Both the position numbers and the translations under genes were made by a program. This document shows positions 23,572 through 36,700 of a DNA stretch of 64,000 nt, in pieces (position 1 is the stretch's first letter; each line of letters starts with the position of its first letter). Source of the DNA: Carex sylvatica (lineage: Eukaryota; Streptophyta; Magnoliopsida; Poales; Cyperaceae); NCBI GenBank assembly GCA_964058845.1, contig CAXKVR010000027.1, positions 124,001 to 188,000 on the forward strand, written 5' to 3'. The notes under the pieces were generated by a model. The model searched no databases. It was not told the origin of the DNA and saw only the letters and a program-made list of their open reading frames with translations.

Positions 23572-23800
23572 TGTATCATCTGCATTAACTCAAAAGGAGA
23601 AAAGATTTTCTTTTTGAGTTAATAAATCTCAACCGTTTAATTTTAAATGAAACTAATTTAGTTTATGCATATAATATAGGGGATCTTTAATAATAGTGCA
23701 GATCTAATTGGCATGAATCTTAAAACATATTAGATGGTCAATGTGCATTAACTCAAAAGGAAATCTTTTCTTCTTTTGAGTTAATGCAGAGGATACGAAT
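23572..23800. mobile_element. two-hairpin MITE, GATACGAATTC family
   Basis: Each end folds into its own hairpin: CATTAACTCAAAAGG paired with CTTTTTGAGTTAAT at 23583-23622, and the same pair at 23745-23785. The outer ends GTATCATCTGCATTAACTC and GAGTTAATGCAGAGGATAC are themselves inverted repeats. A related copy lies at 42325-42540. Confidence 0.65.
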
Positions 23801-26141
23801 TCGTCCATCGAACACTCAATTGGAATGGGGTCCGGATCCCCTAAAGTAACCCAATCTTTGAGTTTTGAATCAAGACTGTTCGATTCGAATCCGTTGTTCA
23901 AGATTGCTTCGCAATTCAAATTCATCTCTCGAGATTTGTGTGCTCCACTTCAGATAAATCATCACAGATTCAAATCAAATAATTCCAATTTAAAATCCAA
24001 AAATTAAATTACTTCACTGGATCTGAACTCATTGGAATGTAATCCAAACAAATTCCCATCTAAAACCTGCACGCCGAACATGAAGTGTTGTATGCAGATG
24101 TGGACAGTTCATGTCGAATCCGACGAACAGATAGGACGGATCTAAATTCAGAATTGATATGGACCGTCTGATCTGAAATTAACGGCCTACTTTGCCTGAA
24201 ACTCTTTTAGTTGAATCCAATCAGTTCAATAGGAGAAGAGACTTGACCCCCAGCATCCGAAATTGGAGCTTCCAGTGCACTTGGCTGCCCAGCTGGAACG
24301 CACAATTTAATCCAGTTGCTTTTTAATCTGTACTATGATTCTTTCAACTCGAGTCACTGTATCGTCCTTGGATTTTCCCTCGAGATTGTACGAGTTAATA
24401 ATTCATGAAAATGCCTAAGGGCTTCAACTGTCAAAAAAAAAAAAAAATTCATGAAAAACATTAGTAAAATAAACGTGTCATGCCATTCAATCGGGAAAAT
24501 AAGAAGACAAAGCATGTCCCGGTCCATAAAAGAGTGATGAAAGCCTCTCTCTAGACTAGGCTTTCTAAGCCCATCAAATTAGCCAAGGCTGGATGGATTG
24601 TAGTTGAAACAAGTAAATCGTCGTAAGCCTAGTAAACGGTCATAAAGTAAGGGATCCGGTTCAAAGATTGCAATGCCCTTCCTCTAAGGCTTTCTAAGCC
24701 CACAAGCAAACAAATTTTTTTCACTTTTTCAGAAGAAATAGCTGGTGTTAGGGAATCTCTCCCCAGCTCCTTTATGGATAACCCTAACAGTTCAAGGGTT
24801 CATGCCCGTTGATCAGGTGTTATTGAATCTCCACCGTTAATCGGACATCGATGAGATGTCTGATCGTCTGATCTATATCAGGTGGCAAAAAGCACTTAAT
24901 CTCCTTTCTCGCAACTGTCCCAGTAGTTCCAAAAGTAAATGGATTCAAGTCCTTGTGTCTGTCTCATATTGACATTAAGTATTAAAAAATATATATGAAG
25001 CTATTTTGTTATCAGATTTTTTTTTTCCTCCCTTCCTTTTATAAGAATAATTGACCCCTATAAATTGATATTTTCAGCCTTCTTATAAAATAAAATTACA
25101 TTAAACAAAATGATCAGCAAATGTTAGCCTTTTGTCATATTGATTAGTAGCCAGACAGAGCCATCCTCGGTAGCAGTCAGTCATTTCAAACACATCATTT
25201 TCAATTAGCATTGCATGCAGTGTAGTGTCTTCGATTTAAGGAACATAGCGCTATCCCTTTACCATAAAAGAGGACTGCAATTTTATTGTTGCCTAACATC
25301 TAGCTATTAAATTAGCAAAACCCAATTCTTGCTTGGTACAGAATGCCATCTGCCTAGCAGAAATCACGCAGCGCTCAACAAAACAATAGCAATTGATCGT
25401 TCAGTATAGACTCAGATGCATTTACTTTACATGAAAATAAAAATAAAAAAAATGAAAGAATGATGAAGTCATTGAATTCTGATTGGTTCACTTTTTGGAC
25501 TTTTTCTGGAGGCGTTTCAGAGCAAAGCATGTGATCGACGCACTGCCTTTCTCAGTCTCCCACATCTTCTTCCACACATTTCATGTAATCATACTGGCAA
25601 AAGCATGAAGGAAGGGATCTTTGCATATTGATCCAGCATAAATAAATATATCTCGAACAGTGTGATAAGAGAGAATTTTTAAAGTTGAAAAATGATACCA
25701 ATAAAAAATATGAAAGTTCTTAAGAGTAGCAGGGGTCAAATGTTTATTCAAATGAACTATGGAAGATTAGTCATAAACATATATTAATTTCATGGAATCG
25801 TGTGAGTTTTTATAAGTCTAGGGATTAAGGAGAAATTATTTTTTTCATCTTGTCATAGATTCAAAAAGCATGTAAAATTTTTTATAGGCCAGCTAATATG
25901 ATGAAATTAAAAAGCATGTAAAATTAGCTTTCTTCAATTCAATCCTGAAATCCATCATTTCACCTCCCCTTTCTTTTCGGAGGGAATGAGCAGAATACAT
26001 TGACCAAGTACCGACGGAAAAAAAAAAGATAACCTAATAAATGGCTTCACATTTGACAATTAACCTACTGATAAATGGCTTCACATTTGACAATTAACCA
26101 ACTAATAACTACTCATCTCTTCATTTGTACAAAACAACATC
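23801..26141. other. intergenic, no gene seen
   Basis: Moderately AT-rich DNA between the MITE and the GH9 stop codon; its right end holds the GH9 3' UTR. A 22-bp duplication (ATAAATGGCTTCACATTTGA core) occurs at 26037 and 26071. No reading frame of known type was seen. Confidence 0.5.
24412..24445 (+). mobile_element. poly-A micro-retroposon with 12-bp flanks
   Basis: A 21-nt unique sequence (TGCCTAAGGGCTTCAACTGT plus C) is followed by 13 A, and the whole is flanked by perfect 12-bp direct repeats AATTCATGAAAA (24400-24411 and 24446-24457). This is the layout of LINE-mediated reverse transcription of the extreme 3' end of a polyadenylated RNA. The source RNA is unknown. Confidence 0.6.
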
Positions 26142-29100
26142 TTAATCATCGCTCCATTCAGACGGATTCGGGTGTGCCGAGAAATAACCCAAGAGACCAA
26201 ATAAAGGTGCATTAATGTAAGTTGTGGGCTCTGACTGTTGAAAGATTGGCCGAGCATCAGGAAACGCATCGCTAATATTGGTGGGCCCACCAACTACTGC
26301 CCCAATAAGGGCATTCGGGTTTGGATTTGGGTTTATGTAGTAGGATGTACCTTCCTTGCACCCAATATGTGCAGGATGAGCCGCCATAGAAGGGATGGAG
26401 CTTCCTCGGTGGTGGATCCTTCGCGGGTAGCGGGACCCATAACCCACCATGTATGACATGCCCAAGGGATTATCTCCTAAAATGTAGTCAACCTGCAATT
26501 AATTACCAGACGGATTCAGTATTAACTGTCTGTATCAATTCAATTACTTGACAAATAAAGATCATTAATCCGATGCATGTAAAGTTGTAAACAAATGTCT
26601 AGAAAAAAGGATATATTTTGGCAAAATCTGTTTAGTGAAGACAGCACTAGCGCCAATCAGGTATTTTCAGGCGTACGCAATAGTAAAAAAACAAGCTTGT
26701 CCCTTTCACAAGGTACAAGATAACTGATAAGTGGTCCAAAGGCCTCTGCCATTTTACACTCTCATTCGTTCATCATCATACATAATAAGGATCTGGAGAC
26801 CAGTGAAAAACTAAAATAAAACAAAAAGAAGGAACACTAGATTGTTTCATTCACGGATCTAGGCCTACTATTAAAAAACATTCTTGCCTCTTATTAATAA
26901 ATGCACCCAAATGTGTTCATATAAGAACATGCACTCCAAATGTGTTCATATAAGAACATGCACTCCAAATGTGTTCATATAAGAACAAATGATAAATATT
27001 TTGTATATTATTTACAACACTTTAAGATTCAGATATATATATATATATTTTTATTATGTACCAAAAAAATTATAATCCAGAACATGAATTGAAGAATAAT
27101 TTCGCAATCTAATAAGTGGCCCAGAGCTACCTGTCATTTTACAGGTCAGATGCCCATCTGGCGCTAGTATATACAACTAAAGGTAAAAACAACAGCAGAA
27201 GGCTTTTTTGAGTTTTGGGCTTTTTAATTACCTGGCGCTTCGCAACACGCCTGAGCTGGGCTGGTGAGGCTGACGAGGTGCCACACTGCACGTGACCATT
27301 GGCGTGGCTGAGGTAATTTGAGTACGCCAGTAACAGGAAAGAGAGTGATGTCACGTGCTGCATGTTGCTTCCCCCAACCTTGAACAACAGCCCCCCTTCA
27401 ACAATAAATAATTTGTTTCAGAAAATTTTAATCAATAATAATAATAATTTTTTATACGTTGAAAAGTAAGAACTTGTTTGTAAATACCATTTTTACAAAA
27501 ACAGTACAGATTTTAGAGGGAAACAAAGCACAAGATGAAACCTGGAGAGTACTGTATCTGAGGGTGATTAGAGATGCTTGGAAGTAGGGTGCAGATAAAG
27601 TTATCGGCATTCGCTCTAAACGACTCGAAATACTCGTCTTTGCCCATCAGAACCTCCTGCCAAAACACAGCCACGCAAATAAAGGAGAGGTAAAGTCGTC
27701 TTTTTCTAAAGACGAAACAAATAGTCCTGTACTTATTGGTCAGTGAAACACCGCAACGGTAAAAAATACTAAGCGAGCTGGGTCTATTCTCGGATCGAGG
27801 TTGGGTGTGGCCCGAGAGAGCCCAATAACCCATGAAAACCGGAAATAAATCTGCTGTGATTCGAAAGAATCGCAGGACCCTATTATTCAAAACCGAAGTG
27901 TTCATATATTTTGAGATTCGTGAATAAAACCCACAGCTTTTGAGATTCGTGCATTCTAAAAATTAACTGTTCGATTTTAAATAGCAGGACCCCTGCGATC
28001 CTTTGGAATCGCAGCAGATATATTGCCATGAAAATCGGACACGTTAATTTTTGCACATCATGTGTTATGTATATGCAAACAAACAGAAAATACCCAAAAC
28101 AGTAACTTGGTGACGTATTGTATAGTCAGTCCTAAAGCAGGGTTGCAACGGTTGTCAATCGTTTTGGAAAACATGATTATGTTAATGTTGACATGTACAA
28201 ATAACTATTCGCCTAAGTATAATTGTGTTTTGCAAAACATGTTTACGTATTAATGTTGATAGTTGAATTCTTCCTTTTTTTACTACCATAATACTTTTCT
28301 TAACCAGAACTACTGTGTCATGTTTTACAATTGAACTTACCTTCGAAATAAGAACATTGATACCGGCGTGCTTATTTTCCCAGCCAAATTCGTTTGCATT
28401 CTCACTCGCGCCAAGCACCACCTCGTTCTTTTTTATGTACTCTCTGTACTCCCTCCTCCTTGACGCCTTGTGTAGCCATGCAGCGCCCCATAGCAGCTCA
28501 TCCTGGATTGATTTTACCCCACACGCAGGCATTAATATTCATTAATTAATACTCAACCTCCAATAATAAAAAATTCAAAATCATTCTCATTTCCCCAAAA
28601 GAGCAAACAAATAAAACAAAATAAATCATACCTGGTATCCTGAGACATCACAGTAGAAAGGGCAAACGACATTGGGCAAACTCGAGCTATACGGTCCCCT
28701 GTGCCTATCCGCGAACTCAAAAACCTACCAAAAATAAATGTTGTTTAGAAAGACACCAATAGACCCACCCAATTTACAATTTTACATAAACCAAATAAAA
28801 AACTTAGTGTATTATAAAAATAACAATTTCCATGTTTTTTCTTTATCTTACTCTCACGGCACGGTCAAGGAGGAGCTGGGAATAAGCCGGATCACTTGAC
28901 CGGAAAACAATCGAAGCGGCAGCCAATGCAGCAGCGGTCTCAGCCGCCACATCCGATCCGGGGTGAGAGGGGTCCACCTTGTAAACGGTTCGTGGCGTGT
29001 CCATGTCTTCAGGCCGTTCCCAGCAGGAGTGGTCGCGAAAGGCATCCCCGACTTGCACATAGACAACATCCGGCTTGGCGGTCGCTTTGAGGAGGTAGTC

Positions 29101-29552
29101 GGTTGCCCACCGCACAGCACGCTTGGCCTCTGCCAGGTGGGGTCCCATGGTCTTGCCAAAGTCAATGATGCTCCACGACATCAGCGTTGTAGTGAATGCC
29201 ATCGGGAAGCCGAACTTGATGTTGTCACCGGCATCATAGTACCCTCCTGTTAGATCCACCTGACATCAACGGTTCAAATAAGGTTCATATAATACACACA
29301 TATTACTACATATCTTATAGAAAAAAAAATTTCCCCCGTTTTGGTGCTTACCCCTTCAATTGAGCCGTCATGTAAGGCAGAGTCGTGGCGCCACGTGAGC
29401 CGTTGATCAGCGGGAAGCTTGCCTGATCGCTGCCCCTCAAAAAAAAGAATGCTCTTGTGCAATGCATCACCATAGTCATGTGTTGCGGCTAGGGATGTTG
29501 GTAACGGGGAGGAGGTAAGGAGGAGAAATAGCGGAAATAACCAGAATGCCAT
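26142..29552 (-). CDS. endo-1,4-beta-glucanase (GH9, secreted class B)
   Basis: Hydrolyses internal beta-1,4-glucan bonds in the cell wall (established for GH9). The exons, read on the - strand, are 29552-29352, 29259-28852, 28724-28632, 28502-28341, 27656-27542, 27395-27232 and 26492-26142, seven segments giving 497 aa with all phases closed. A signal peptide ([20 protein letters not shown], residues 1-22) precedes [10 protein letters not shown]. Catalytic blocks present: YYDAGDN with the Asp pair, RIHHRGSS with the substrate-binding His, and [13 protein letters not shown] with the proton-donor Glu. There is no CBM49 tail and no membrane anchor, so it is class B. An in-frame ATG 36 bp upstream is possible, but the chosen start gives the better signal peptide. 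Exon 2 is GC-rich. A fold-back MITE and a 29-bp tandem repeat lie in introns. Residues look intact, so it is probably functional. Confidence 0.93.
26909..26987. repeat. 29-bp tandem repeat in last GH9 intron
   Basis: The unit ATGTGTTCATATAAGAACAT followed by GCACTCCAA occurs almost perfectly 2.7 times. Each unit contains the imperfect palindrome GTTCATATAAGAAC. Confidence 0.8.
27850..28018. mobile_element. fold-back MITE in GH9 intron
   Basis: The left arm 27850-27894 (TCTGCTGTGATTCGAAAGAA..) pairs with the right arm 27973-28018 (..TTGGAATCGCAGCAGA). The loop carries TTGAGATTCGTG twice (27911, 27940). A relative with the same design lies at 54678-54825. It is inside the intron between the exons ending at 28341 and starting at 27656. 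Confidence 0.6.
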
Positions 29553-29684
29553 TTGGGAATGTATCAGCGTATGCGGCGTTAGTAGCACTGCGCTGCTCTC
29601 TGTTGGTTGAAATTAATGGATTGTCTCTCTAGTCTCTACCCCTTGGTAGTTGGTACAAGAAAGGATCGAAGATATGTTTGTCTG

Positions 29685-29693
29685 ATTATATAA
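29685..29693 (-). promoter_or_regulatory. candidate TATA box of the GH9 gene
   Basis: On the - strand the sequence reads TTATATAAT about 133 bp before the chosen start codon, a normal position for a plant TATA box with a 5' UTR of around 100 nt. Pyrimidine-rich DNA follows. Not experimentally supported. Confidence 0.45.
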
Positions 29694-29699
29694 GGAGAG

Positions 29700-32328
29700 T
29701 AGCACTGTGAAAGAAAAGAAAGGGATAAAAGCGCATGTGGGGCAGAGCAGCAACGGCATGGAGCTGTGGGACCGAGGGAAACGAGGAATGATATAGCCTA
29801 TAGGGAGCGCATAGGATTCCTTTTAGAGAGGTTGGCCAATGAGAGAGCGACAAGTGGATTTGTAAAGGTAAGGGGCACGGGAACCGAGATGGTGTTGACC
29901 GGATGTGACCGGTCAAGACTGAGAAGAGAGGTAGTGGGGTCATCACGTGAGGCAGTTAATGATGTGATATTTATGGAGAGGGACAAGGAAAGCCATGACT
30001 GGAGGAAAGGCGGGGGTTGATTGGAGAATGAGAGAGAGAGAGAGGTGGGGGGGAAGAATGAATAAATGTGGCCGTTGGAGGAAGGGAAAAATAGGTGTTG
30101 AGGGGACGTTAAAGAGTTGTGAGCCGTTATTTTTGGCGGATGCTGGTAGAGTATGGACTGGAGGTACTGTTACTGTTGTGTGTGTGTGTGGGGGGGGGGG
30201 GGGGCGCTGTGCGTATAACTAACTGGTTTAACCACTGCTCTCTCCTCTGCCAAGAGTAAAATTGGGTCAACAGAAAAGAAATGCGGGTGAAATTATGTCA
30301 TTTTCCAGGGGAGTAATTTGATTTTACCCCGGCCGACGGTCATTTAATTTGGGTACTGGTTCGGTGCCATTAAAACGATGCCTTCTAGAATTATGATATG
30401 TTCTGTGCATCATCCAATTAAACACCAACGTTTCAGATTACAAATTATTTTATTTTACGGTCGGACTGATAAAGAACAACGTACTGAGCCAGTTAGCAAT
30501 AAGATTTCCCTTGATCCATTTTAATATAATATAACTTCTGTTCCAACTTGCTTGAACATGATATGTTTTTCTTTATCCTTCTTTAATCTGGTAGGATAAA
30601 ATCACTGAGCTCAGTGAAAAATTGATTGGCCTGATATAACTAACTAATATTTGTTCGGTTGGGAAATTGCCTTTTGTGGTAAAGGGAAGTCTCATCTGAA
30701 CTGAAGCAGCCCACCATAGGATTCTGTTTGGAGGAGTTAATCATTTTCTTGTTAAAAGCTCTAATCCAAATCTCCTGTTGCTTTTTAACAGCTTTTCCTT
30801 TGAAAAAGAAAGTTCCGGGACCAACTCAATTTTTTTTCAATGATACAGCATAAAAGCTTCGTTTGTACTGTTTGGGGGTGTTCAGGATTACACGAGGATT
30901 AAATTTTAAGTGGAGTTAAGAAACACTTGTTCAATAGAATCAGATTGTAAAAGGTGTTAAGTAGACAAAAAAATATGCTAAAGAGACTTAATTCAAGAAA
31001 AATTGTATCCGAAGAATTGGAACAAGAGACTTAAGCTTAGGATTTTGAGTAAAAAGAGCTAAAATTAATTCTCACTAAGAAGAGATTATTCAGACAGATT
31101 AAGCTTTTAATGAGCCTAAAAAATATCTAAGGAGTCTTAAAGGGGAATTGCCAAACACCCACTTTAGATTTAGACTCGCCAAAAGAAAGACTGCCAAGTG
31201 CTAACAGTGTAAAGCATATTGCCAAGTGCTGACAGTTTACACAGAACATGGGCTGATAAAAACTTAAATTGGTCACATGATAAATATCGGTACCGGACAT
31301 TATCAATTCTTCATTGATGCAAAATGCAGACGTTTTAATAGACAAACACTCGCCAACTGCACTGCACCACACTTTACTTTTTCGTTCAACAGTAGCATCA
31401 AGGATTTTTTTTAAATCAAAAGATTGAAATCAGTAGTGTGAAATTGAGCCATGCTTGTCAAACTAACATGGCATTCACATGGCCCTTTCCAGATTAAGCA
31501 AGCAATAAATGCTATCGAACAAATTCCAAAGCAAGAAAACAAAACCTCAGACCGCAACAAACGCCAAACGATCATAGATTAACAGGGTAGATAAATTTGT
31601 ACTCATCCAAGCTGCCTCAGTGTAGATTTACTGTTTATTTCTTAGAAAATGAAATAATTTTTTAATACCCAAACACTGTATACCAATCAAGCAATGTAAA
31701 GTTCTAAACCTTCAGTAAATTTGTACTCATCCAAGCTGCCTCAGTGTAGATTTACTGTTTATTTCTACAATTACATGATAACATACTGAATGCAAGAGAA
31801 TATATCTAAAGTTCTAAACCTTCAGTAAAATGTAACCCAGTTATGGATTAATTTGTTTGTCTTTTGATTTGTCCTCTCCAACTCACTAAACTTTCAGGGC
31901 AGGTTAACAATCCTCTTACCTAGCATTAACTCTCCGTGAAGATGGTTGCCAAACACAAATTTGCTATTATGAACATTATTCCAAAAAAAAGATTGAAATA
32001 ACGGAGAGAAAAAGAACACTCTTCCCAGTGTTATATATGTTGTCAATCACATAACACTATCTGGAATAACATCATTCCAGGTACGCCAAACCACTACCAA
32101 GTCCCTCACTGTCCCGTTGAATTACTCGGCATAGAAAGCCTCTTTGTTATTAATTAAGTAACATGGCATGATTTTTTTTTTCTTCCCATTTTTTCTCTCT
32201 AATTCATATCTCCGATACTTTTTCTTCCTACTTCCAATTCTTATATATTTATATTATTATTTTTTCCTCTCGCTTCTCCAATGGGCCAATGCCATATTCC
32301 CATTACTGATTGCATGAAAAGAAATAGG
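29700..32328. other. GH9 upstream region and intergenic DNA, no gene
   Basis: 29700-30230 is purine-rich on the + strand, with GA, TG and G-runs (G14 near 30190). It gives several open frames on both strands, but none has family resemblance. The rest is AT-rich. Near 31192-31240 the phrase TGCCAAGTGCT.ACAGT occurs twice. Confidence 0.5.
31593..31829. repeat. local direct duplication, about 124-bp offset
   Basis: A 50-bp block starting AAATTTGTACTCATCCAAGC occurs at 31593-31642 and, essentially unchanged, at 31717-31766. An associated block AAAGTTCTAAACCTTCAGTA occurs at 31698 and 31808. It is an interleaved tandem duplication of non-coding DNA. Confidence 0.7.
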
Positions 32329-33751
32329 GAAAATTAGAGCCGATTTTTTTATTAATAGAAAATAAATTAATAAAATATCGAAATAAGAGATTGATTTAGA
32401 ATTTTATCGATAAATAGGTAGAACGGAACTAGTTATCCCGTCCGGCTTATATTCCTAATTATAATCTCTAATCAACTTAGCAGTAAAAAAAAAAAGCCAA
32501 ATGGTAAAGTAAGACCCGTCCGAGCCTTCTCTGATAAAAAAAAAAAAAAAAAAGCAAATCCGAACGGAAAAGTAAGATCCGTCCAAAAAACTTCACATAT
32601 CTCACATCAGACAAATAATATTTTATATATATTATATTATTATATTATATTATTATATTATATTATATTATATTATATTATTATATTATATTATATTATA
32701 TTATATTATATTATATTATATTTTGTTTTATATCGAATATAATAATATAATATAATACTAGTATCGTACCCGTGCGTTGCGACGGAGACATAATATTAGA
32801 GAACAATCTCATACAAAAGAAAAAATTACACATGATCAATCATACAAATGCATACATTAAATTTATGTAGTAAATAATAATTTTGTGTACCAGTACGAAC
32901 TGGTGCAAAATGGTACAGACCAAACTTTTAGTATAAAGTACTTGCCATGTTATGCTGTTGTTATATCGTAATACAAACCACAAATTTCAGCTTTAATAAA
33001 ATGTAATTGAAGCCCAATCAGTGAAAAATGAATAGTATGTAATGTATATCAAATTTACATTTTTCATTCTACTCCAGTATCACATAAAAAATCCAACTGA
33101 TTAAATTGATTAAAAATAAGCATACTGTTGAAGGATTTTTACTAAAACTTGTCAATTCAAAGAACATACAAAAACAAAAACCAGATTATCAAATTAAGAG
33201 AGACAAAATTGCATCGATTAAGAGGGACAAAAGCTCATAAAAGTACTGAAAATATAAACAAATCAAACAGGATCATACCTGAACATAAAGATTGACCTTC
33301 CCCTTTTCTTGTTCGATTTCAATATTTTTATCTTGACATGATCATTGAATATTTACTTACAAACTTATGAAAATAAAAGATACATCACAAAATGGGTGTT
33401 CCAATGAAGCACCCTTTCACCGGTTACACAAGTTGTAGCTTTATTTTTCTTTTCAATACAAGTCAAAAGTGCACAATCATAATTAAGAAGAATAAAAACA
33501 ATTCAAACAAAAATTACAAATTTGAATAGATAGTACAACTGCAGCAGCACTCACCAACCAAAACTAAAACCATATCAATAATTGAACAATGACTTTTTAG
33601 ATTACCATCTGAATAGAAATTAATTATTCATGGAGAAATTGACGAAGTGAAAAACATGTCTCTCAAGTTTTGAATGATTAATATTTTCATTAGTGATGTT
33701 TTTCTCTTGGCCAAGATTTCTCTTAAGTGTTAAGTAAAGAAAATCAAAGAC

Positions 33752-36700
33752 CTAATCAAGATTTCTTTTTTCTATCTCTGACAGCTTAGCCAAGTCATCT
33801 GTTGTAGCCTGAACCTCTTCAGCGTGATAAAGAGGCATGGTAAAGCGAACATCCTATGCACAAGTCACAACATCACATTAGAAAAATAGATCATCAAAGA
33901 CAAATGAAGAACTACTAACAATAACAACAATTAAGAAATAAATAAATAAAACCACATGTTTTCTAAGCACGGATCTCATTGATGTTTGTAGATTTTGATA
34001 AATAAGCATTGTAGGACCATTGCCCAGAAAAGTTACCTCCAACAAAAAGAGCCATAAATTCAGAAGTATATACTGCATTGAAAAAATGGGATTTAGATAG
34101 AGCAACAAAACAAATATATCAAAGAAATGCGCAACACCCATAGATTTACCATAAAAGATGCTACATAAGTTATTTCGAAGCATGTAGTACAGTTCGCAAA
34201 ATGAATTCTCCCAATCCTGCCTTCTTTTTTTCTAAAATAATCCACAAAGAAAGAAGCTTAGAATTTTATGTACATAAAGGATACATATTTCAAAAGTTGC
34301 ACTCAACATCTCAGCATAAAAAAATGTAACAGCTTAGGTCAATAAGCTGAAATTTCAAACTGACAAAACCATAGGGTTACCATACTGTGCATAATTAACT
34401 GTAATCCGGGATTACCATATTATACGAAGTTGACTATCCGAAAGAAACTGATGATTAATATCATACAGAAAAGGAGAAGGTAGCAGAGAACAAATAAAGC
34501 AAAAATCAAGGGTAGAAACTGTACTTAATAAAAAAAGAAAAAATGAAAACAGAGAAAGTACCTCCTTTTGCCTTAGATGAGGCCATGGAAGAGATGACGG
34601 AAGTTGGTAAGGTAGACTCAGGATATCTCCATGAAGATAAAGCCTTTGAAAATAATTCATATTTTGTTTGAAACGCTCCCACATGGCAATTGTAGCTCTG
34701 AGAAGCAGCAGCATACATTGCATCTATCATATGACACCTATAAATAAAATACAAAATAATGCAGGTTGATCACTTTTAATGTTTGAGAAAAGCATTGTGA
34801 TATGTAGAGTTCAGACTTAATGTTGTCATACCAGTACCAGTACACTCTTAAGAGAAAAGGCAAAAAAAAAGCCACATAATGCTCCAAATACAAAGCAGGA
34901 CAAATAAAGGAAACAAAACAAAATGGTCATTTCTCAGTAGTTTCTTACCAGTATGAGATGAAGTGTATTATGTATGGTATGATTGGTATCATAATACTGA
35001 AAGAGTAAACAAAATGGAAACACAAAATCACATTAGTGTTTCTTCTCAAGACATAAACAAATAAAGAAGAGAAAACAAAAGACATGTTGTTGTTGGGATG
35101 GTAAAGACCAATATGTGCCAGGCATCCTAACTTAACATGTAGATGTGGTTAATGAACAGGTACCATAAAAAGTCTTGACTTAAAATACCTTTTGAGATTT
35201 TTGACTTCTGTTATTTTCAGTTTAATATATTTCTAATATGATTCATCAAGAGAAAAACAACAATGATATGTTGATAAGAATATGTAAAATAAAGAAACCT
35301 ACATGTTGTGCTAGTAATAATGTCACATACTCCCATATAGCTGGATTCAAACTACAAAAGTGACCAAAAGTACATACAGATATGGTTGAGATGCCTTACC
35401 AGCAGGTCTTACTGGTATACCAGTATTGATCCTAAGATGGATGCAGTTGACCATGAACCCAAGCACTGATGATAGAATTTGAAGTAACTATTACTTTTTC
35501 ATATAAATTATAGCAATACATACCTTTTGACCACTTCATATCTTCTCTACCTTCTCTTTCAAATATGCAGCCTACACAAAATAAAAATAAAAATAAAAAT
35601 GAATAAATCTTTGAACGTATAAAATGTATCTTACCCTACCATCCTTCATTATACACAAGAGAAACAAAAATTAAATAAGAATGCACCATTTCTCTCCCTC
35701 TCTCTCACTAACAATGTCGTCATTTCCCTTCAAACCAGAAATAATTTGAGATCCAAAATTAAAGTTCAGAGTTGTATCAAATCCCCTCATTTCTCAATGA
35801 ATTTCACTTTTAAGCGCTCATAATTAATTAAAATTTAAACTAAGGTGAATTTTTTTTTCACACATAAAAATCAAGTAGTAAAAACACACAGGAAGGTAGG
35901 GGTGTAAACGGTCGAATATGGATCGGATAGTGGTCTTACCGTATTCGTATCCGTTATAATTTTTTGGATACGGATACGGATAGTCTCGGATACGGATCGG
36001 ATATTAAATGTTACGGATACGAATTGAATATCAGACGGATACGGATATTTTTCATAATTAGCTTGTTAGTTACAAAATATCTATTATATTACTAAAATAT
36101 TAGTCACTAATTATGTTATAGTGTATAATATTGTTCATCAAAATATATATCTATATGCAATTTAATAAATTATTCGTACATATGGAATTTAATAAATCAA
36201 TTTAAGAACATATATCACATTTGTTGTGGTTTAAAGTATAAACGGTTAGATACGGATAGTAAAATGTCTTACCGTATCCGCATCCGTTATAATTTTTGGG
36301 ATACGAATACGGATAGTCTCGGATACGGATACGAATACGGATTGGATAATTTAAGTACTTTTTCGAATTCAGATTCGGACAAAATCGGATATTATCCGAT
36401 CCGTTTACACCCCTACATGAAGGTCACTTTGGCCGATATGTAGAGGAAACGTCGTGTTCACCTCGACTGCCTCCTTCATTGTCTTTTCAATATGAATTGA
36501 ATTTGTTGGACAAAAAAATAATCCAGTCAATCAATTTCAAATATTTAATCATAGTTTAACAAATATTTAATCATATTCAATAATTTGTCAGCACGGTACC
36601 TGCTCTTTTGAAGAAGATTGCTGGAAGTTAATCCAGTCCCTTGCTCTCCCACAAAGTATCATCAATCAATATCATGAGAAGTTGGTACCGATTGGGAAAC

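Noticed and set aside
29766..30222. + strand frames of 75-84 codons upstream of GH9
   Set aside because: Purine-rich promoter-side DNA with GA and G runs; no start context, splice partner or domain.
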